Of a stretch of 64,000 nt of DNA, positions 12,054 to 23,585 are shown in pieces (the first letter of the stretch is position 1; each line of letters starts with the position of its first letter). Made by a program: the position numbers and the translations under genes. The DNA lies in the NCBI GenBank assembly GCA_037043015.1, contig CM073321.1:24503510-24567509 (forward strand). The letters run 5' to 3'. Source of the DNA: Bryum argenteum. Taxonomy: Eukaryota > Streptophyta > Bryopsida > Bryales > Bryaceae. Under the pieces are notes generated by a model. The model did not search any database and was not told where the DNA came from. It saw only the letters and a list, made by a program, of their open reading frames with translations.

Positions 12054-13350
12054 AATTCAGAGGCCCCTAATCCAGCTCACTGTGACTTGTTACCACATCA
12101 ATGGTGGCATCAAATTGAGGGGAATGCCTTGCCAAAAATTGCGAAGAGGATTTTGGCATTGACATGTTCAGCTTCATCATGTGAGAGGAATTGGAGCATG
12201 TACTCTTTCGTGCACAACAAAGTGAGGAATCGGTTGTCAACTTCCAAAGCAGAAGACCTTGTGTACATCTATGCGAACGCCAAACTCGAGCACCAGAAAC
12301 GTACCAAATCGCCGAGAACGTGGTACGAAAAAAACTTAGAAGAAGAGGACTCTGACGAAGAAGACTATGTACCCGACAATGAATGGGATGATGGTGTATT
12401 CATGGATAACCCGGAGGCGGATGACAACAATTATGTCAATGACGGTAGCGAACACGATGACCTAGAGAATTGGAACGACAACGAAGGAAACATGACTATT
12501 CATGTCAAGGACCCGTTTGAGTTCGATGACGACCAGGATGTTCCACAACTGCCTCGCCAGTTTGCGGTATTTGCCAGCGACACAGAAGGAGAAGGAGTGG
12601 CAAATTTAAAACTCCAAGAGAGTACCTGCCTAGCAAAACAAGACTTGGTAAACCGGATGGATGAAGAGAACATTGGTCCACTTAAAGGCAGCCCACACAC
12701 TAACAACGACGATAAACTTGAGAGTGTGAAGTGCACGGTTACCACGACAGGAGTTCAAATGGACCAAACTAAAGTGGAACCTGCAGATGTATCCAATTCA
12801 GGTTGCATGGAAGTGGGGTCACCTCAAGTTTCAACCATTCGTTCAAGGAATTCAACTCTTAACGGAGATGACTCCGAAGATGGAGGTCAAGATAGAACCA
12901 TCAAGTCCAACATGCATCCGGGCATTGGCAGTGGCACGAGACGTCGGGCCATCTACACAACCTCGCAATCGTATTACACGAGGTCATAAGCGTTTGAGGA
13001 AGGCCCATGACTGGCGATGTCGGAAAGGAGCACGCGTACATGAAGAAGTCCATGCTGGGATTGCTTCATCCAATAATCCGAATACACGTACAATGCGCCA
13101 TCTACCACTGAACGCAAACGGGATCACTAATGCTTCACGGCCCTTGAAGCGCCTCGTTACAGTGAACAAGAAAACAACCACGGACACGGAATTGCGCAAT
13201 TTGGCGAGTGTGGTTGAGTGTGAAGTACGCAATGAGACAGAGGATGAAGACGAGGATGGCGACCAAAGCACTGATGACTCTCTAGGTGAAACCGATCCAA
13301 ACGCAGATGAAGTATCAAGCGACGATACGTATACATTGAGGGATACCTAA

Positions 13351-13685
13351 AGACGGGTTATTAGAATTTTGTTATTTTGGATTGGAAGCACGAAGTTCAT
13401 TGTTAGTACTCAGTACAATACTACAATGTACTGCAAGTAGGGCAATTATTAGCTTACAATACTTTGGTATCCTAGTATGTTTCGGAGTATACTATATATA
13501 GTTTGGTATATGTAATAGTTACATCATATATATGAATACTATGATTATAGACATGGACAAATTTGTACTATGAAATGCACCATTGACCTTGTTTCCGATA
13601 CAAAGGTATTCATAAACATGCTTTGAAGCTCATTTTGTACCAATATGAATTTATCTTTCTTGTTTCATATTCAACCATAGTGCTG
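13351..13685. other. 3' flank of the transposase (copy A)
   Basis: AT-rich, no gene seen. It is matched, inverted, by 27595-27925 of copy B and presumably holds the transposase 3' end. Confidence 0.5.
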
Positions 13686-13689
13686 GTCA

Positions 13690-13980
13690 CCACACACACG
13701 GTGGCCCAAGGCGACCAGCGATCGCCACATGGGCGCTACCCCCAGGGCGACCGCCGATCGCTATAAGCGACCGACGATCGCCCTGGGCGATCGTCGGTCG
13801 CTCAGTACTGGACCGGCGGTCGCCTAGTAGCGGTTGCCAGGGCGACCGCCGGTCTCCATACTGGACCGCCGGTCGCCTACGCGCGGCAGCCAGGGCGATC
13901 GCAGCAGGCGACCGACGTTCGCCCCTGTGCGACCGTCGGTCGCCTACCGAGGTCGCCCACCCGCGGTCGCCCAATTTGAC
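13690..13980. repeat. Subterminal GCGACCG palindrome array (copy A, right end)
   Basis: Repeats such as GGCGACCGCCGATCGC and GCGATCGTCGGTCGCTC lie between the transposase and the terminal repeat. The mirror array in B is 27210-27590. Arrays at both ends of the element resemble the subterminal transposase-binding motifs known from hAT elements such as Ac; that role here is inference. Confidence 0.8.
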
Positions 13981-14082
13981 GTGTATTTTGATTTTCCACG
14001 TCATTATCAACCCTACAGCACGTAGGAAAATAGCTTTTTACCTCAAGGTAAATCTCAACAAGTTTTTTACTATGTAATTTTT

Positions 14083-14182
14083 GGTACGGTCGACATTTTT
14101 GTCGATCGGACGTCTAACAGACATGTCCAATACGACAAATCAGACAGACATTCCGAAAATTGTGTCTAATAAGACAACCCTG
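14083..14182 (+). repeat. Right terminal and subterminal repeat of copy A
   Basis: Reads inward from 14182 as CAGGGTTGTCTTATTAGACA, then TGTCTGTC/GACATGTC-rich subterminal sequence. It is nearly identical to 27014-27112. CAGGG ends are typical of hAT elements. Confidence 0.9.
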
Positions 14183-15009
14183 GTTGGGATAAGATATTTC
14201 CGAATGATTGAAACATCTGCTTCATCTTGCCCAGTGCCATGCGGGTTTCAGACTGAGAGCTCAGGAATGTGGACTCCAATCTGTCCACTTGAGCATTCGC
14301 GGCTGCGATGTCTGCTAACCTTTGCTTCTCTCTCTCCGCTTCTTCCTTTGCCTTGCGAGCCTTTTGCGCCTCCGCCTCTTGCCGCTTCTGTGCTGGCTTT
14401 TGATCCTTCGTGAGCATAGGGGCGACAAATTCCAGCTTCACTGGTGGTTGTGAAGGCTCTCCAGGTTCCTTGGGCCCGTCAGGAAGTAGAGGATCATCCT
14501 CATCGCTTTTGGGCTTTGGAGAACTAGACTCCTCCGAGAAGTCGTATTACCGGATTACTTTGTTGTCCTCCGGCTCGTCTTCAGGCTTCCAGACTCCTTT
14601 CACAAACCATTTGTCGTACTTCCCCTTCTCAATCTGCCTCCTGGGTGCGCTCTGCGGGCATTGGGGAGGAGGCGCCAAAGTAGTCTCCTCCCGGGATGGA
14701 TCAGGAGCCACCTCGTCGACTAAGGTCATGGCCGCGAGGTCAGCATCATCAGCGCGGTCATCGTCGTCGCCGTCGCCATCGCTCGAACCCTCAACATCGT
14801 CATTGTCTGACGAGTCAGAGCTGTCGGATGTTGGTGCATCCCGTGGCAGTCGCTCTTGCCTAGGTACTACATCGTCTTCGCCAAAGAGATCCCGGTAGAT
14901 GTGATCATTCGAGTTCTTTGAACGAATCTCACTTCGAAAACCCGAGGGTGGAACCCTGTGTTGAACCCGAGTCCCAGCGGCCCCAAGATCAACGACCCCA
15001 GGAGACTGC

Positions 15010-15032
15010 TGGTTTAGCTCGACTCGAGCTAA
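15010..15032. repeat. TTAGCTCGA-type palindrome within the E tail
   Basis: One near-perfect copy of the 19-base palindrome (centre C on the + strand). In the minus-strand frame it reads as the peptide ARVELN, so it may be an exonised intronic repeat. Confidence 0.6.
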
Positions 15033-15289
15033 ATCCTCCTCCGATGGTCGACCACGACGCAAGCACTAGAGGGGGGGGGGGGCTCTCATTCTCCCCAACG
15101 ACATCGCAGGCGCCATAGTTGGCTTTGAGCGCCCTCTGTGCTTGAGGCACAGTAGCGCTTTTTGACCGAGAAGCCTCTCCAGCTCGCGCCTCAGAAGAAG
15201 AACGCTTGGCAGATTCACGCGGGGGGGGGGGGCATTCTGTACCGCGGCCATGAGACGCAGAAGACCGAGCTCGATCGCTTCCACGACCC

Positions 15290-15345
15290 TGAGGGGGAGC
15301 ACGAGCAGTACTACGACCACGAGGGGGAGCACGAGCAGTACTAGA
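15290..15345. repeat. Short tandem repeat in the E tail
   Basis: About two copies of a ~27-base unit containing GAGGGGGAGCACGAGCAGTA. On the minus strand they encode the peptide repeat around TARAPPRGRS. Two runs of about twelve G lie nearby at 15069 and 15222. Confidence 0.7.
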
Positions 15346-15696
15346 CGAAATTGCCACCGCAGCCCAGTCAAATGTGGGAGGAGAGACGAGAGGAACAGTT
15401 GAATCCATGGGGAAATTCATCCCTGCTCGAGAAGAAAGATCACCTTCATCTTCACAGTCGTGCTTAGAAGCTGAAGAGTCGTCGCTTGCAGGTTGGGTGG
15501 ACTTCTTCTTGGACTTCCTCTTCTTTCCCTTCCCCGACCCTTGAGCAGAAGGCTTGGGACCGCGATTAGCTTCCGGATTTACGTATGCTGCGACGTTGAT
15601 ATCGTTGTAGTCCAGATGTTGGTAGTCCGTCGCAGCATTTGTATAAGCCTTCGCCTCGGTCTTGCTGATAACAACATATGTCTCAGCTTGGCACAT

Positions 15697-15944
15697 CTGT
15701 TTTAGAAGGAGACAGAAACTTATAAGAAGACTAAGACGAAATAGCTCGACTCAAGCTAAAAAGCTATGGAAAAAATACAATGATTGAAGAGATTTAAGCA
15801 TGAGACCGTTTAGCTCGAGGCGAGCTAAACGAGCATGAGACCGTTTAGCTCGAGTCGAGCTAAACAGGCATAAGACCGTTTAGCGCGAGTCGAGCTAAAC
15901 GAGCATGAGCAGTTCCTATTAAAGAAATGGTGCGAGGTACTTAC
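15697..15944 (-). other. Intron of gene E carrying palindromes
   Basis: On the minus strand it starts GTAAGTACC and ends AAAACAG. Inside are a diverged copy of TTAGCTCGAGTCGAGCTAA near 15745 and three copies in a ~35-base tandem unit (GCATGAGACCGTTTAGCTCG...) at about 15798-15903. Confidence 0.65.
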
Positions 15945-17285
15945 AGTTCCAGCCAAAATTGGCTTTGTGCCACCCATTATCAATAAAAACTTCCCTCCCG
16001 GAGATGAGAACATCTTCAACACCCAACAGTACAACTCCAATCGCAGCTCCGAGTCACTGAGACCTAGGTCGTGTTCTCTGTACGCGCCGGGCTTCGAGTA
16101 GAGGGGCAACTCTGGAGCGTAGAATACAGAGGGTATTATATCCAACACACTCTGAGCAAGGCTGCTCCTCTTGACAAGAAAGAAGAGGGGGAGCAAGTGC
16201 TTCTCTGAAGCTTTTCCCTCTGCTATGCCATTGAAACGCTCGTTGCTGGAAGGCATGTAGTTGGCTGCCTTGCGAGCGTACTCACCCTTCAACTTCTTGT
16301 CGACGTAAACCACTGCCTCGCAGTGACGGTCGACGTTGGACGTGATGAACATCCAGACCTCGGGATTCTTGATGTGAGGATCGGTTACGGTGTTCGTTCA
16401 TACATCAAGGAATTCTTGGAAGTATGGACTCTCCGTGTCATCCACTCTACTTCCACTACCAGGGACAGATCGTAAATCAATCAAGCCGAGATCACACTTG
16501 CTAGATTGGTTCCAGGCGAAGTCTTTGTCCCAAATCCCGAATTTGAATTCGGAAGAGTAAAAGTACCGCGTGTAAACAATCGGTGCAGGAGGTTCAAACG
16601 TCCCTTTGACATCCAGAAACTTCTTGAAGAACTTGGCTGCATATTCCAAAATCTCTGCTGCACTCCTATTCTTCGTCTGCTTTTGGCGGTAGAGGGTGAA
16701 GAACGAGTCGTCCGGGACCGAGAGAAGCATGGACATAGTCTGACGAGTCAGATTGTATTCCATCTTAAATTTCTTCCAGTTGTCGACGTCGAATTGCCAA
16801 TCGGAGTCGAACAAATCCAGCGAGGGCTTCATGTTGTGCAATTCCCTCGTGACACTGTTCTTCCTCTTCTGATTCTCGACCCACTGCTTCGCACTCATAC
16901 ACTGGAAGTATTTCTTCGCAGGCTTCCTCACGGCCACCTTCGAGTAGGGCAATGTCCGATCCGGAGTCTCGTTTAGCAAGTGCTGCGCCAACACCTCGAG
17001 GTCCTCTGCGTCTAATTGTCCCATTCCCTTCAAGAACTCCCTGCTCAAGCTGAACTTCTTTGCGGCGGTTTCTCAATCCTTCGCCTGATTGAATGGGAGC
17101 TCGGTGTCGGGGTCGATCAGCTCTCCAAGACCGTAGTCGGTGATGAACCTCTTCCACAACTCGTAGACGTCGTTCGAAGATGTGATCATCAGGAGCTCGT
17201 TGCGAAGGTCGGACGGTCTGACGATCTTGTCCTTCGCGTTTGTGTTGATGCTTATGAACCTCTTCACCATAGCAGCCGCGAATGC

Positions 17286-17422
17286 CTGCACCAAAGCCAA
17301 ACAATTAATGAACAAGCTATGTTGTTTTAGCTCGAGTCGAGCTAAAACGACGTCCCCAAAAACGTCGACAGACAATGCAAACTACGCCAACCAGAAACAG
17401 AAAAGAACAAGTAATCTCATAC
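17286..17422 (-). other. Intron of gene E carrying one palindrome
   Basis: On the minus strand it begins GTATGAG and ends GGTGCAG. It contains a perfect palindrome at 17325-17347. Confidence 0.65.
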
Positions 17423-18420
17423 CTCATAACGCTTACGGTTATCTACTTCAACCGGTGTTTCACGTTGGTGTGGCTTCTTCAGTTTTAGAGGGCGGCCATA
17501 GTCTTCCCAAACCTTTCTAGCGCCCATTATGTTCGTTGTCGAGGAAGGAATGAACGTGCCAGCATTGTTCGTCTTGTTCGCCATGGCAGACATGTCCAGA
17601 ATCTTGCCAATGTCGGAATGCCACACAACATCGGCTTTACATGTCTGAAGGGCAAGGATCTTCGCGTTGTGAACCTTCTTGTCACGAATCAAGTGTTTCG
17701 CACCCTCAACGTAGTGCTGCCCGTCGATAATTTGGAACCGACAAGATTGGATCAGATCTTCCCAATCCCACATCTCAGGCTCATCATTAATCTTCGGCAT
17801 AATAATAATGGTTTGCTTGGAAGTAACATCGAGGGAATTTATCAAGATGTTCTTGTAATGCGCAATTCCGGCCGGTTCCAGAGATCGCACGATAAACCTT
17901 GGTTCTGCAGGGTCGAGCAGGTGGATCGACACGTCAAGCAGATTGTCGTGACCAAAGACATTACACTCTGCACAGTTGTCCCAATAGTCCTTCAGAGACT
18001 TCGTCGCTTCCTCATACTTGATCTCCTTCTCCGAGACAGCCACGTTCATTGTAGGGTTCATGAACGTAAGTGCGCTGCCGGAGGATTCGCTCCTTTTGGA
18101 GCCAGAGCTGGATGAGATCGGGTTTGGCCGCTTCAATCCCTGCCCGCCTAGACTTCCCTCTGGAGTGCCTAGACCCGACGGAGCATTCTCGGATGGAGCC
18201 TGCAACAGTAGACTCCCGGACCGTTTCATCGGAGCCTTGCCTTTCTTCTTTGCAGTTTCGAAATCAGACAGAGCCTTCCAAATCTGCGCCGTGTATGGAA
18301 TGTACGATCTCACGAAGGCTTTCGGCGAAGAAACATTGGGCAGCAATTTTGTGTCGATATGATGAAGCTGAGTGGCATCCACCTTCCCAACCATATAATT
18401 GCGGATGAAGTCATAGGATG

Positions 18421-18815
18421 AGCGACTGCGCCACGTAGGACTGGACCGGCGGTTGCCTCGTCCACCGCAAGTCGAGGCGATCGCCGGTCGCCAATTAGCG
18501 ACCAACTGTCGCCCCTATGCGACCGACTGTCGCGCTTGGGCGACCGGCGGTCTCGCTGGACTGACTATTGCCCAAACCTGCGTTCGCTCTAAACCGGCGG
18601 TCGTCTAGGACCGGCGGTCGCATCGTCCACCGCAAGTCGAGGCGATCGCCGGTCGCCTATTAGTAATCGAATGTCGCCCTTACGCGACCGATTGTCGCCT
18701 CTATGCGACCGACCGTTGCCCCTGGGCAACCGGCGGTCTCGCTGAATTGACGGTCGCCCTGACTTGCGTTCGCCCTAAACCGGCCGTCGCCCTGGACTGG
18801 CGGTCGCCTAGGGTT
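18421..18815. repeat. Subterminal GCGACCG palindrome array (copy D)
   Basis: Many GCGACCGNCGGTC-like units, two blocks of which repeat each other (about 18425-18560 and 18600-18770). Corresponds to 45930-46220 of B but is longer. Confidence 0.8.
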
Positions 18816-19222
18816 GCCTTACATTAGAGGCTTCCCTCGATTAGAATCAATCATTTTGCTATCCAACATTACCCAAAATTCTTCTGTTCACATTATCCAA
18901 ACGTAAATCAAGCATTAAGAATTTAAGATGAAACAAATTACAACAACCCACAAACCCCGTGAAGAAAAGGCTAACATCAACCATGAGGTCTTAAACTCAT
19001 GTAACAAAAAATGTGGTGACATACATATGTGGTTAGTGTGAAAAGCGAACATAATCAAAAGAGTTGCAAAAATCTATGAAAACTGGAACAATATGTCAAA
19101 AAGTAGATTGTACGTATTGCAAGTATATTTTGTGAACTACATGGCTAAATGAGCACTCAATGATGTGAGATGGTCATCCCTAGGAGCCTATGGCTTGCAT
19201 GAAGAAATACCGATATTGTATA
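18816..19222. other. 3' flank of kinase-like gene (copy D)
   Basis: AT-rich; no gene seen. Homologous, inverted, to 45525-45925. Confidence 0.5.
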
Positions 19223-20775
19223 CTAATTACTGTCTTCTCTAAATACAGACACTGGTGGAAGCATATGATATGGTTTTCCCATCAAGCGGTTCACCAACTC
19301 CCCATAGGTCAGTCTCTTCTCCGGTTCATGTCTGGTCAGTGATAACACTTTTGATAGGAATGAATCTCGCACCGTCGAATTTGGGAATAACTCTTCGTCA
19401 AATTTGTTTTGTACATTAATCAGCTGGATGAGCTTGCCAGCCCCATACGAATTTGATGCAATTGTGGTTGGATGTAGGAGTTCCTGGATGTGCAAATTTG
19501 TATCAGAACTTTCTGGTTCAAAATTATAGAACATCTCGGGCGCCATCCACCATCGAAGTTTCATCTTTTGATCCATTTTCTTCTTCGACTGGTATCCATA
19601 ACGTAAAGGTTGTTGTCCCACTATACGACATGCCAACCCATGATCACACACTCCAATACAAATCTTGTGATTTGGGAGATCTGGGAAATGCAATAGTATG
19701 TTTGAGCGGGATAGGTCGTTGTGGAGTACACCAGTCTTATGTACTAGAATCATAATGTACACTAAATCCCAAGCTAGCTTCATCCTATAACGACGGAAAA
19801 GCTAATTCTAACAGTCTCTTGTGTAGTGAGACTCGGAACGTCCTTTACTTTTGACCAGTGAAGATGTTTGTCGCCGACCTTCTCATCTAACTTCAGCATT
19901 TGGTGTAGTGATCCTCCATTCCACCAATATGTGTAAGCCTCGAATGTTCTTGTATGCAACACCCAAAACTTGATAATACCTGGATGATTCAAATGACAAA
20001 GAAGAACTTCTGCTGCAATCTCTATCCTCTTCTCCTGCATATTTAAATTTTTGGAAAGCTTTGTTGCAAAAGAGATCCAACTTGGAACGTTGTCTACTCC
20101 AACAATCCGCACCTTTCGCACCAGTCCATGGCCTCCCTGCATGTCGCGGGCCAATAGAGCTTCTATCATAGCGTCTTGAGGAATCCACACCACTCCCGTC
20201 CCGATGACTCGTTCAAATGTGGCTAGGAAAGCGTCTTTTTCCCATGCCATCCCTCGAGTTTTATTTTTGCTAAGCTTTTGGATTGAGAGTTGCCACCAAT
20301 CCATCTTATGTTTAAATTGCTCCTCCTCTTCAGTTAGAGGCCTCTGTCCAAATCGCTTCTTCCACAACTCTTTCACATTGAAGATGCATTGTTCAATTGT
20401 ATTCTCTAGCTACGATTGGTATTGCCAATGAGAATCCAAATCTTTGAATTCTTCTCATTCTGCCATGGCCTTCATAATTACTGACTGCAATTTTTCCTTC
20501 AGTCTCTCTCTACCCGTGCTAACATTCTTCAAGTAGTTGTGCTCCAAAAATTGAGCCTCCGTTTCCTCATACCAATCCAAACACGCTTTTTCTGCATACC
20601 TGCTATAACTTGATGTTAGGAATCCCGGATTTGCTTTTTTTTGGTGTCTCTTCTTCATCCTCCTATGGCCTGCGCTTGTACTAGGTTGTTGCAAAGCAAG
20701 GTCTGGTGCAAATGATTCGGGGGCATCAAGATCCCATGTTGGCTCTCCCTCTTGGTGCTTTTTGGATTTACTCAT
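19223..20775 (-). pseudogene. K: protein kinase-like cargo gene, copy D
   Basis: A protein-kinase-fold product of about 510 residues if unbroken. It starts MSKSKKH at 20775. A lobe resembling the N-lobe has FATKLSK (VAIK-like lysine) followed by a helix ending in LNHPGIIKF. The catalytic loop reads HNDLSRSNILL (HRD-type with Asp and Asn kept), the DFG equivalent is CDHG, and WWMAPEMF fits the APE block. The C-lobe ends with a VNRLMGKP segment. The reading frame is broken at least twice (near 20455 and near 19780). It diverges head-to-head from P4 across a shared palindrome array. Copy B has the same gene at 43975-45524. Confidence 0.75.
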
Positions 20776-20944
20776 CGTTGTACTTATTGGGGAAACCGGC
20801 AAAAAATTGGAGTGTTGCTATCAATGTGCACCAAACTCCAAAAACCCCTCTGACCCGGCAGTGCGCATTTCCACGAGCAAGGACACAGGGCGAAGGAGGG
20901 AGCGGTTTGGCGAAAAGTAAATTAAAAACTGCGGGTTCGGTTTA

Positions 20945-21290
20945 TATATCCCTTTGGACCAGCGGTTGCCCCACAATCGCGCACCACCGGTCGCCCCACA
21001 TCCCGCTGTCACGACAGTTGGACCGGCAGTCGTCCCACCTCCCGCTATCGCGACAATTGCACCGGCGTTTGCCCCACCTCCCGCTGTCGCGGCAGCTAGA
21101 CCCGCGGTTGCCCCACATCCAGTTGTCTCGACAACTGTACGCGGTCGCGCCCTCACTGAACCGCCGGTCGCCCATGCAACTTCCTAGCACTATTTGGACC
21201 GGCGGTCGCGCCCTCACTGAACCGTTGGTCGCCCATGCAACGTCCTAGCACTATTTAAACCGCCTGTCGCCTTGCTTCTGTACCAGAGAT
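20945..21290. promoter_or_regulatory. Bidirectional promoter region with GCGACCG array, K / P4 (copy D)
   Basis: Array units such as ACCGGCGGTCGC and CGCGGTCGCGCCCTCACTGA alternate with a CTGTCGCGACAGTT-like inverted motif. TATA-like boxes face both ways: GGTTTATATATCC near 20940 for K (minus) and CTATATATTC near 21310 for P4 (plus). Confidence 0.7.
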
Positions 21291-21448
21291 CGTCCCAACG
21301 CGAGGTTGCCCTATATATTCCCCCATTGTTTCTAAACCTCTTATTTGGGTTTACCAGCGTGGCGCGCTGTCTTACATCTATTAAATTGGTTGCATGCTCG
21401 TTCGGGGTAGGTAATGAAAGACTATTTTTGACTTTGGTTATTTTATCC

Positions 21449-23585
21449 ATGCCTACTCCCGGGCAACTTAGGAAGGCAGAAAACGACAAGAAGAGGAAGA
21501 GGAGGGGCAACCTACAATGGAAAAGATTGCACGTGCTTCAAAATCCGAATAAGCTTGCCTTTAGAGGTTGGGAAGATGAACTAGATACGTGGACAATGGC
21601 CACTTGCAAATTGTTCATTGAATGGTGTCACATTGACAAGAAATTCCCTCTTTCACATCACCATTTCCATTGGCACATCAACAAGGCAAATCTTAAGTTT
21701 TGCGATTGCCCAAACTTCAAACAATTATGCATTGAGGTTTACCAAGTCTTGTATGGCACGCCATGTGTGGAGCACAACGACGTTTCCTTGTTTCTTGCTC
21801 GTGGAGTATACGCTGAGGTTGCTCTTGGTAAACGTGTGGATTGGACAACTGTCAAAGATGAGAAGCATGTAACACGACCTGCAATGAGTAACATTCTGAG
21901 CGGCATTTTAAGATTCCCTGATGCTCCTAATGGTGGCATGGGAGTGACGGGGTCTATTACCAAGGCTATGGAAGAGGCTTCATATCATAGTGCTATATCG
22001 GAAGAGGACAATGACTCAGATGGTTCGCGGCATCGTAAGGCGGTGAGTCAAGTACGGTGTGCTATTCCTCCCTCCAGCGTTGTGATTGATGCGGATCATC
22101 GTCGTAATTTACCTGGCCGCGTTCCTGAAATAGGTGGCTCTCGCCCTCCAATAGCAAGTAATCATCCAACCGTAGTAGAGCCCATGGTACTTGCATCTTA
22201 CCATTGGAAGAACTTGACACATCTTCCGATCTCAAAGCTCTTCTGAAGAGTAAAGACGACGTCATAGCAAGATTGCAAGCGGATCTCGAAAAAACACGAG
22301 CAATGTATGAGGAGAAGGTGAAAGAAGGGGAGCAGCTTTCTGTGGAATATGCACGCATGCGCGAGAAGATGCAAGAACTATCTCACGCACGTAACATTGA
22401 TGGGATAATAGAGAAATTGGACATGGCGGATGTTGATAGAGTTGTCTTCAACCTTACAAAAGACTTGGCTTTTGGAGAAATGTCACCGCAACGCCCTCAA
22501 CTGCACCGCCCTGTAAAAGCTCAGCCATGTGTTGTTAATATGTCTGGCTTGGAACGGGAAGAAGATGTACGAAGTGATACCCAAGATTCTTTATCTTTAA
22601 CCGGAATCACCCCTTTTCGTAGTTCCCATTTCATGTCCTATGAGGGGTACAACTCTTTACTAAAGGGAAAACAACAACTGCAAGGTCGTTTGTCGCAGTT
22701 GTCTGCCACTTACTACCATTGGAAGGTGGCATGTATACTTTCGGTGGACAGAGGCAGACAAGTTGCAGCGGAGCTGGAGAAGATCGATAAGAATTTTACT
22801 AGTGGAGCTGGTCGACGAATGTTCGGTATGACCTCGTGGTTGGGTGTGGATACATTGTTTGATAATCTCCCTATGATGGACATCAAGATGGAAAATGACA
22901 CTTCTACAAAGATTGTAGATTGGAGCAAGGCCGGGTGGAAATTCAAACACCACATGTCGGCACACGTTGATGTAGCATCGAGGACATTATTGTGGCCCAA
23001 CCCTCCACAGTATGTATTGGATCACTCTACGTGTCCCATATGCCTAAATCAATTTGGACCTGAGGGTGGATGGGCTTTAGGCTCCTGTGTCTATATGTAT
23101 CATCCGTAGTGTTTTTGGTTCATTGTTTGACTCAAAGACGCTGTGCTATATACAAACCGCCTTTTCACGAGCGCTTTTACGAGATGTTCAATCTAAGAAC
23201 TTATATGCCGCATTTTTGGGCACACAATGCTGATACTACTGACGAGGTTCGATTTTGGGGTAAAGAGCTTATTTGGAGTTAGCGTAGAGGTGAACATGAT
23301 CTCGAGAAGAGTGCTCCTAGCTCTCAATTGAACTGGGAAATTGACCCGAATGAGATTCTAAGAGTTGCACCAATACTTGCGGGACAAGGTCCACAGCATG
23401 AGGGTAATTGGATGTTCTTCTTCCAATGCCTTGGGGGCTATTTTTATGTGAGCTCCAATACATTCAAGTGGGGGCCCCACCCCATGGGACATCGATCGAA
23501 TCAATTTGGGAAGAGAATAACCGATGGTGAAGGCCATGCCTCTATGCAATATTTGGAAGTGTATCAATTTGTTGAATCTACTTGG
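21449..23585 (+). pseudogene. P4: RING and coiled-coil member of the P family, copy D (split by F)
   Basis: Starts MPTPGQLRKAEND at 21449. The P core is clear: NKLAFRGWEDE, FIEWCHIDKKFP, a His-rich stretch, CIEVYQVLYG, ARGVYAEVALGKRVDW. A Ser/Glu-rich linker and a coiled coil (LLKSKDDVIARLQADLEK near 22230-22400) follow, then a RING-like segment starting CPICLNQF near 23037. In this copy the RING is damaged by a stop and lost cysteines, and the frame also changes near 22200. Coding continues to TTGG at 23582-23585, where element F begins; the last ~65 codons are found at 54960-55154 on the far side. Likely once an E3-ligase-like protein; function is inferred from the RING only. Confidence 0.75.

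Larger units (their letters stand above)
2205..13350 (+). pseudogene. hAT transposase, copy A (split by an LTR retrotransposon)
   Basis: The encoded enzyme is a cut-and-paste DNA transposase of the hAT superfamily acting on the terminal repeats of this element. From the ATG at 2205 there is a BED-like zinc finger (CLFC plus a downstream His), a DUF659-like core (CSDGWSDVTSRPLINMML and a CTDNANSMLGAVKKL block), and far downstream the hAT C-terminal dimerisation block (SASSCERNWSMYSFVHNKVRNRL near 12170-12240), then a long acidic tail. Without the insertion it would be about 1050 residues. It is a pseudogene: premature stops lie near 2262 and 3225, an LTR element occupies 3997-12053, and a 74-bp segment present in copy B is missing near 12877. 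A one-base frame offset near 3690 is shared with copy B and so predates both copies. Confidence 0.9.
1..14182 (+). mobile_element. Giant hAT element, copy A (transposase end only; other end before the window)
   Basis: This stretch is a reverse-complement relative of 27014-34600 in copy B: motif array, P1 gene, motif array, hAT transposase, motif array, terminal inverted repeat, in the same order. It ends at 14182 with the complement of CAGGGTTGTCTTATTAGACA, exactly as at 27014. The next bases, GTTGGGAT (14183-14190), should be the 8-bp target duplication, whose partner lies before the window. The end falls inside gene E. Copy A holds a full LTR retrotransposon that copy B lacks at that site. 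The first ~40 bases do not match B, so a small rearrangement may lie at the left edge. Confidence 0.85.
14183..18420 (-). pseudogene. Gene E: ParB-like domain plus degenerate DNA-methyltransferase-like domain (spliced, truncated)
   Basis: I recognise this only by fold-level motifs. Reading leftward from about 18390, the first exon contains RFIVRSLEPAGIAHY and FQIIDGQHYVEGAKHLI, which fit a ParB/sulfiredoxin-type domain (usual signature IDGQHR). An intron at 17286-17422 has GT...AG ends. The next part holds CDLGLIDLRS where N4/N6 methyltransferases have DPPY, and GGTKPILAG where they have the motif I glycine loop, so a methyltransferase-like but probably inactive domain is plausible. A second intron is 15697-15944. 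The last part is low-complexity, Ser/Asp-rich, with a helical Lys/Glu-rich end cut off by copy A. Both introns carry the TTAGCTCGAGTCGAGCTAA palindrome. The frame is interrupted at least twice. It may be a host gene or cargo of another element; the 5' side stops abruptly at 18421. Confidence 0.45.

Noticed and set aside
13687-14025. Open frames in the subterminal array of A (and likewise at 27173-27475 and 45935-46270)
   Set aside because: Same artefact of palindromic repeats; no start context and no conservation of peptide.
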